DNA from: Paracidovorax valerianellae
GTDB lineage: Bacteria > Pseudomonadota > Gammaproteobacteria > Burkholderiales > Burkholderiaceae_C
DNA length: 64,000 nt
Direction of reading: 5' to 3'
Assembly: GCF_900102625.1 (NCBI RefSeq)
Contig: NZ_FMZC01000002.1
Coordinates: forward strand, 62,001-126,000
How positions within the stretch are numbered: the stretch's first letter is position 1; each line of letters begins with the position of its first letter. Shown here piece after piece: positions 60,717 through 64,000 of the stretch. The translations under genes and the position numbers were made by a program. The notes beneath the pieces were generated by a model. It had not been told where the DNA came from. It saw only the letters and a list, made by a program, of their open reading frames with translations, and did no database searches.

Positions 60717-61577
60717 ATGGAGTTGCGACAGATGCTCTTGAGAAACGAAGCCCGATCAAGCCCATTATGCAAAGTGTATTACCGCCCGATCGAAGCGGCC
60801 ATCCGCTGGAGTGGTCTGCACCGCCACGAAGCGATGATCCTAAACGTCCTTGGGCATCGACAGACCCCCACCCTCCATGATTTCCCCCGCTGGCCTGCGC
60901 TGAGTCTGAATGCCGAACGCATCTACGACGGTATCCTCAATGAGGAACTGGCGTATGGATACAACGGCCTTACCGCACGCGGTGCGACGCCCCCAACCGG
61001 CACCCCCGAGCACTTCGATCTGGAGGGCCTGACTGTGCGGCACACCGATCTTCGGGCGTGGATGCAGCGCTGCTATCCTGGCCAACGACCGCGCTTTCTC
61101 TTCTCCGCTACAGAGCGTGCCGCCCATCCGATCATCACCGTGGAGGTCGGCCAGGCAATGCTGGCGGAACAGGCCGCAACGCATGCGCTTTTGCGCCAGT
61201 GCCAACAGCAGAACCGGTCCCTGCAAGCGCGGTACGAGGCGCTACTGTCACGGCAAGCTGCCGTCCCCACGCCCGAGGCACCAGCGTCACCGCTCAGTGA
61301 TCGCGCGGAAACGACCTACCTCAACATCATCGGGGCACTCATGGACTTGTTGCTGGGCAAGTCGCCGTCCGGAAAGCCGTATTCCGACTTCCGCACCCAG
61401 GAAGCCGTGATCAGCGCTCTGCTGGCCCACAACGGCGGGCTGATGGGACTGACCGAACGCACGTTGCAAGGCAAATTCGCGCGCGCCAAGCGGCAGGTCA
61501 ACGCACGTCAGCCACCTCCAGCGCAAGACCGTATGTGCGGTCGGGAAAACCGCATTTACGGTGTCCAAAGGGACTGA
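60717..61577 (+). CDS. ICE-associated hypothetical protein upstream of the AlpA/ParA module
   Basis: 286 residues, ATG 60717 after CAGGAG. It begins MELRQMLLRNEARSSPLCK, with YYRPIEAAIRWSGLHRHE (suggesting a helix-turn-helix-like N-terminus), a coiled middle (LRQCQQQNRSLQARYEALL) and a C-terminal LMDLLLGKSPSGKPYSDFRTQ region with GLTERTLQGKFARAKRQ. Proteins of this design precede the AlpA-like and ParA genes in PAGI-2-type ICEs. Likely a regulatory or DNA-binding protein of element maintenance; exact role unknown. Confidence 0.7.
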   Translation: MELRQMLLRNEARSSPLCKVYYRPIEAAIRWSGLHRHEAMILNVLGHRQTPTLHDFPRWPALSLNAERIYDGILNEELAYGYNGLTARGATPPTGTPEHFDLEGLTVRHTDLRAWMQRCYPGQRPRFLFSATERAAHPIITVEVGQAMLAEQAATHALLRQCQQQNRSLQARYEALLSRQAAVPTPEAPASPLSDRAETTYLNIIGALMDLLLGKSPSGKPYSDFRTQEAVISALLAHNGGLMGLTERTLQGKFARAKRQVNARQPPPAQDRMCGRENRIYGVQRD

Positions 61578-61635
61578 ATCCGATTCCACTGGCTACCTGT
61601 CCGAACAACGCCAGCGAGCGTCAGGAATGGCCATC

Positions 61636-61848
61636 ATGTCTTTGCAGAACCCGTCCCCCGACACGCCCTCCAACCGCCGCATCTTGCGCCGGTCACAGGT
61701 CGAAGCCCGAACCGGAATCAAACGGGCGCACATCTACGGCCTGATGAAGGCTAAGAAGTTTCCTCAGCGGGTGCGCCTGGGCGTGCGCGCGGTCGGTTGG
61801 TACGAAGCGGAGATCGACCAATGGCTCGCAGACCGGGAGCGCGCATGA
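61636..61848 (+). CDS. AlpA-family excisionase/transcriptional regulator
   Basis: 70 residues. A winged-helix AlpA/MerR-like domain: RRILRRSQVEARTGIKRAHIYGLM then FPQRVRLGVRAVGWYEAEIDQWL, the classic arrangement in small ICE and prophage regulators. ATG 61636 follows AGGA by 9 bases; ATG 61627 is also in frame. AlpA-type proteins activate excision or regulate integrase and transfer genes. Located 46 bases before parA. Confidence 0.85.
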   Translation: MSLQNPSPDTPSNRRILRRSQVEARTGIKRAHIYGLMKAKKFPQRVRLGVRAVGWYEAEIDQWLADRERA

Positions 61849-61894
61849 GGCGCCTTGCCCCCTCTTTTTTGCATGCCGAACGGAGACCCCAGGC

Positions 61895-62746
61895 ATGAGG
61901 GTGGTGTCGATCATCTCGACCAAAGGCGGTGTCGGCAAGACCACCACCGCCGCGAATCTGGGTGGCTTCGCCGCCGATGCCGGCCTGCGAGTGCTGCTGC
62001 TCGACATGGATATCCAGCCCACGTTGTCGAGCTACTTCACACTCAACCATCGCGCACCCGGTGGCATTTACGAGCTGCTGGCCTGGAACGAACGCGACCT
62101 CGGGCAGCTGGCCTCACGCTCGTCGATCGAGCGGTTGGACATCGTCCTGTCAAACGATGGACAAGGTCAGTTGAATACTTTGCTGCTGCATGCCGCAGAC
62201 GGGCGCCTTCGACTGCGCAACCTGCTGCCCGCGTTCCAGCAGCACTACGACCTGATGCTGATCGACACGCAGGGCGCCCGCAGCGTGCTGCTGGAGATGG
62301 CTGTGCTGGCATCGGACCTATCCCTCTCCCCGGTCACCCCTGAGATACTGGCTGCGCGCGAACTGCAGCGTGGCACCCTGCAACTGATGCAGGAGCTCGC
62401 TCCATACCAGCATCTGGGTATCGAGCCGCCGCCCCTGCGCCTGCTCATCAACCGCATTCACCCCGTCTCCGCGAACGCGCGCCAGATCCAGCAAGCGTTG
62501 CGCGAAGTCTTCCAGCAACGCTCCGGCATCCAGGTCCTGGAGACGCCGATCCCGGCGATCGAGGCCTATCCACGGGCTGCCTTGCGGGGCGTTCCCGTCC
62601 ACCGCATGGAATACCGCCGCCCGAACGGCCGCGCCGCACCGGCGGCCCTGGAAAGCCAGTGCGCGCTGGCCAGCGAGTTGTTTCCGCAGTGGCGCGAGCG
62701 CTTCCTACGGGTCTCCGGGAAATTTCCATATGGCCTCCCTGCCTGA
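61895..62746 (+). CDS. parA: ParA-family partition ATPase of the ICE
   Basis: 283 residues. Deviant Walker A STKGGVGKTTTAANLGG at residues 8-24, Walker A' LLLDMDIQPTLSSYF and switch region LMLIDTQGARSVLLE. With the downstream ParB-type gene it would maintain the excised circular form of the element. It overlaps the next small gene by 17 bases. Confidence 0.92.
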   Translation: MRVVSIISTKGGVGKTTTAANLGGFAADAGLRVLLLDMDIQPTLSSYFTLNHRAPGGIYELLAWNERDLGQLASRSSIERLDIVLSNDGQGQLNTLLLHAADGRLRLRNLLPAFQQHYDLMLIDTQGARSVLLEMAVLASDLSLSPVTPEILAARELQRGTLQLMQELAPYQHLGIEPPPLRLLINRIHPVSANARQIQQALREVFQQRSGIQVLETPIPAIEAYPRAALRGVPVHRMEYRRPNGRAAPAALESQCALASELFPQWRERFLRVSGKFPYGLPA

Positions 62747-62969
62747 TCTGCGCTCCATGCGGCGCGCCCTGCGCCGCTTGATCGCTTTCGCCCAAGCCGA
62801 GGGCTGGGAGTTCGTGATTCGCTCGGACGCATCCCGATGCCTGTGCAAGCGCGGCATGCCTTGCATCCATCTGGGCGCGCCCTCCAGCTTCGGCAAACTG
62901 GCGCGAGTGCGGCAAGGCACCGCAAGCTGCCGGTGTCGCGCCGCGCACGCGCGCGAGACGGGGCCGTGA
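62730..62969 (+). CDS. Small ICE hypothetical protein between parA and parB
   Basis: 79 residues, basic. SMRRALRRLIAFAQAEGWEFVIRSDA is followed by Cys residues in RCLCKRGMPCIHLG and SCRCRAAHA. The start overlaps parA and the stop TGA shares a base with the ParB ATG (TGATG), so it is translated with both. The basic, Cys-containing character suggests nucleic acid or metal binding, but no family is recognised. Confidence 0.6.
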   Translation: MASLPDLRSMRRALRRLIAFAQAEGWEFVIRSDASRCLCKRGMPCIHLGAPSSFGKLARVRQGTASCRCRAAHARETGP

Positions 62970-64000
62970 TGGCCACCCGCCAGGACTCAGGCCTTGCCGA
63001 CCATTTGCTGGCACAGGCGTTTCATCGCACGGGACCGGCCACTTCGGAGCTGACCGACCCCATCGCCGACACGCCGATGGTGGTGACGCTGGACCAGTTG
63101 CGCCCGTACGACCTGAACCCGCGCGTCACGGTCAATCCGCTCTACGCCGAGATCAAGGCATCCATCCGCGAGCGGGGACTCGATGCGGCGCCCGCGATCA
63201 CGCGCCGGCCCGGCGAGGCCCACTACACCATCCGCAACGGCGGCAACACGCGGCTGGCCATCCTGCGCGAGCTGTGGGCCGAGACCAAGGACGAACGGTT
63301 CTTCCGCATTCCCTGCCTGTTCCGGCCCTGGCCCGCCCGAGGGGAAATCGTCGCCCTCACCGGCCATCTGGCCGAGAACGAACTGCATGGGAGCCTGACC
63401 TTCATCGAGCGTGCGCTCGGCGTGGAGAAGGCCCGCGAACTCTACGAACAGGAGAATGGCGGCAAGCCGATGACGCAGGCGGAGCTGGCGCGGCGCCTGG
63501 CGGCCGATGGCTACCCCGTGCCACAGCCCCACATCAGTCGGATGCGAGACGCCGTGCAGTACCTGCTGCCCGCGATTCCCTCGCTCCTCTACGCGGGCTT
63601 GGGGCGCCACCAAGTGGAGCGGCTGTCGCTGCTGCGCAAGGCCGGCGAGCACGCCTGGGCGCAGCGCGCGATCGCGCAGGCGCCGACGATGGAATTCGCG
63701 AACCTGTTCCAGGAAGTGCTCTCGGGCTTCGATGCACTGCCTGACGGTTTCTCCTACGAGCGCGTGCAGGACGAATTGATCGGGCAGATGGCGCAGTGGC
63801 TGGAGGCGGACTACGACACGCTGGCCCTGGACATCGCCGGTGTGGAAAGCCGCCAGCGGGCCCTGCTGAGCGTACCCGCACCCTCGCCGAGCCCGGGCGG
63901 CGTGGCAGCGCCTGCATCGCAGGCAGCGGCCTCCACGCGCCCCGAGATACGCTCTGAAACGCCCCCTGCAACGCCCCGCGCGCCGTCCGATCCCACCCCG
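62969..64000 (+). CDS. parB: ParB-family partition protein, C-terminus beyond window
   Basis: 344 codons seen; the frame is open at the right edge. The ParB N-terminal nuclease-like domain is visible: DQLRPYDLNPRV, IKASIRERGLDAAPAITRRPG, then TIRNGGNTRLAIL (the GERR-equivalent box), followed by HLAENELHGSLTFIERA and a helix-turn-helix region MTQAELARRLAADGYPVPQPHISRM broken at PQPHIS. An Ala/Pro/Ser-rich linker begins near residue 300. It pairs with ParA to segregate the element or act as a regulator. Confidence 0.9.
   Translation, partial: MATRQDSGLADHLLAQAFHRTGPATSELTDPIADTPMVVTLDQLRPYDLNPRVTVNPLYAEIKASIRERGLDAAPAITRRPGEAHYTIRNGGNTRLAILRELWAETKDERFFRIPCLFRPWPARGEIVALTGHLAENELHGSLTFIERALGVEKARELYEQENGGKPMTQAELARRLAADGYPVPQPHISRMRDAVQYLLPAIPSLLYAGLGRHQVERLSLLRKAGEHAWAQRAIAQAPTMEFANLFQEVLSGFDALPDGFSYERVQDELIGQMAQWLEADYDTLALDIAGVESRQRALLSVPAPSPSPGGVAAPASQAAASTRPEIRSETPPATPRAPSDPTP

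Noticed and set aside
1-64000. CRISPR arrays, tRNA genes, insertion sequences and integrases.
   Set aside because: None was recognised by reading: no regularly spaced repeats, no cloverleaf-like tRNA ends, no transposase or tyrosine/serine recombinase motifs. A dedicated scan could still find short or decayed copies.

Overview
The window is GC-rich (about 60-65% by eye), with short intergenic gaps and many 1-4 bp ATGA/TGATG gene junctions. Gene families (PAGI-2/clc-type conjugative genes, orphan VgrG cassettes, STN-domain TonB receptors with a FecI/FecR pair, TctC/Bug binding protein) point to a beta- or gammaproteobacterium. Xanthomonadaceae (Stenotrophomonas/Xanthomonas-like) is my best guess, but the sequence does not prove it. 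I recognise no tRNA, rRNA, CRISPR array, transposase or integrase.

1-25.5 kb is the cargo-rich end of an integrative and conjugative element (ICE). Its backbone markers are a TraG-N-like mating-pair membrane protein (2.06-3.55 kb), a convergent DUF3742 protein and a MobH/TraI_2 relaxase (23.6-25.5 kb). Between and around them lies defence cargo: a truncated Mrr-nuclease/NACHT protein running off the left edge, a MazE/PIN toxin-antitoxin pair, and one long minus-strand operon. That operon reads, in transcription order, gajA, gajB, a poly-gamma-glutamate-hydrolase-like gene, qatA, qatB, qatC and qatD: Gabija and Qat systems joined through a PghP-like gene by overlapping junctions. A metabolic cassette follows: fumarase/aspartase-superfamily lyase, RidA, PhzF, TctC-type binding protein and TauE/SafE exporter, divergent from an AraC regulator, a helical redox-enzyme candidate and an MFS transporter. 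A frameshifted copy of the lyase 3' end lies beside gajA.

25.5-47 kb starts with a candidate structured site just after the relaxase. It then holds exported and TPR-like orphan genes with short duplicated segments, a LysE exporter, a triple-AP2-repeat protein, and an orphan type VI secretion cassette (VgrG, DUF2169 adaptor, DUF4150 PAAR-like, C-terminal toxin, two immunity-like proteins sharing one domain). A siderophore-type TonB receptor and several small exported or membrane proteins follow.

47-60 kb carries a NarL-type regulator, an ECF sigma factor/FecR pair and a large STN-TonB receptor. Lying antisense between FecR and the receptor is a compact three-gene operon (alpha/beta hydrolase, caspase-like protease, unknown protein). 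It resembles a conflict or effector system I cannot name and is one of the two most interesting loci. TPR and small membrane proteins follow. 60.7-64 kb is the start of an ICE maintenance module (ICE-type hypothetical, AlpA-like excisionase/regulator, ParA, small protein, ParB running off the right edge). The relaxase end and the ParA end of ICE-type modules therefore flank about 35 kb of other genes with no integrase in sight.
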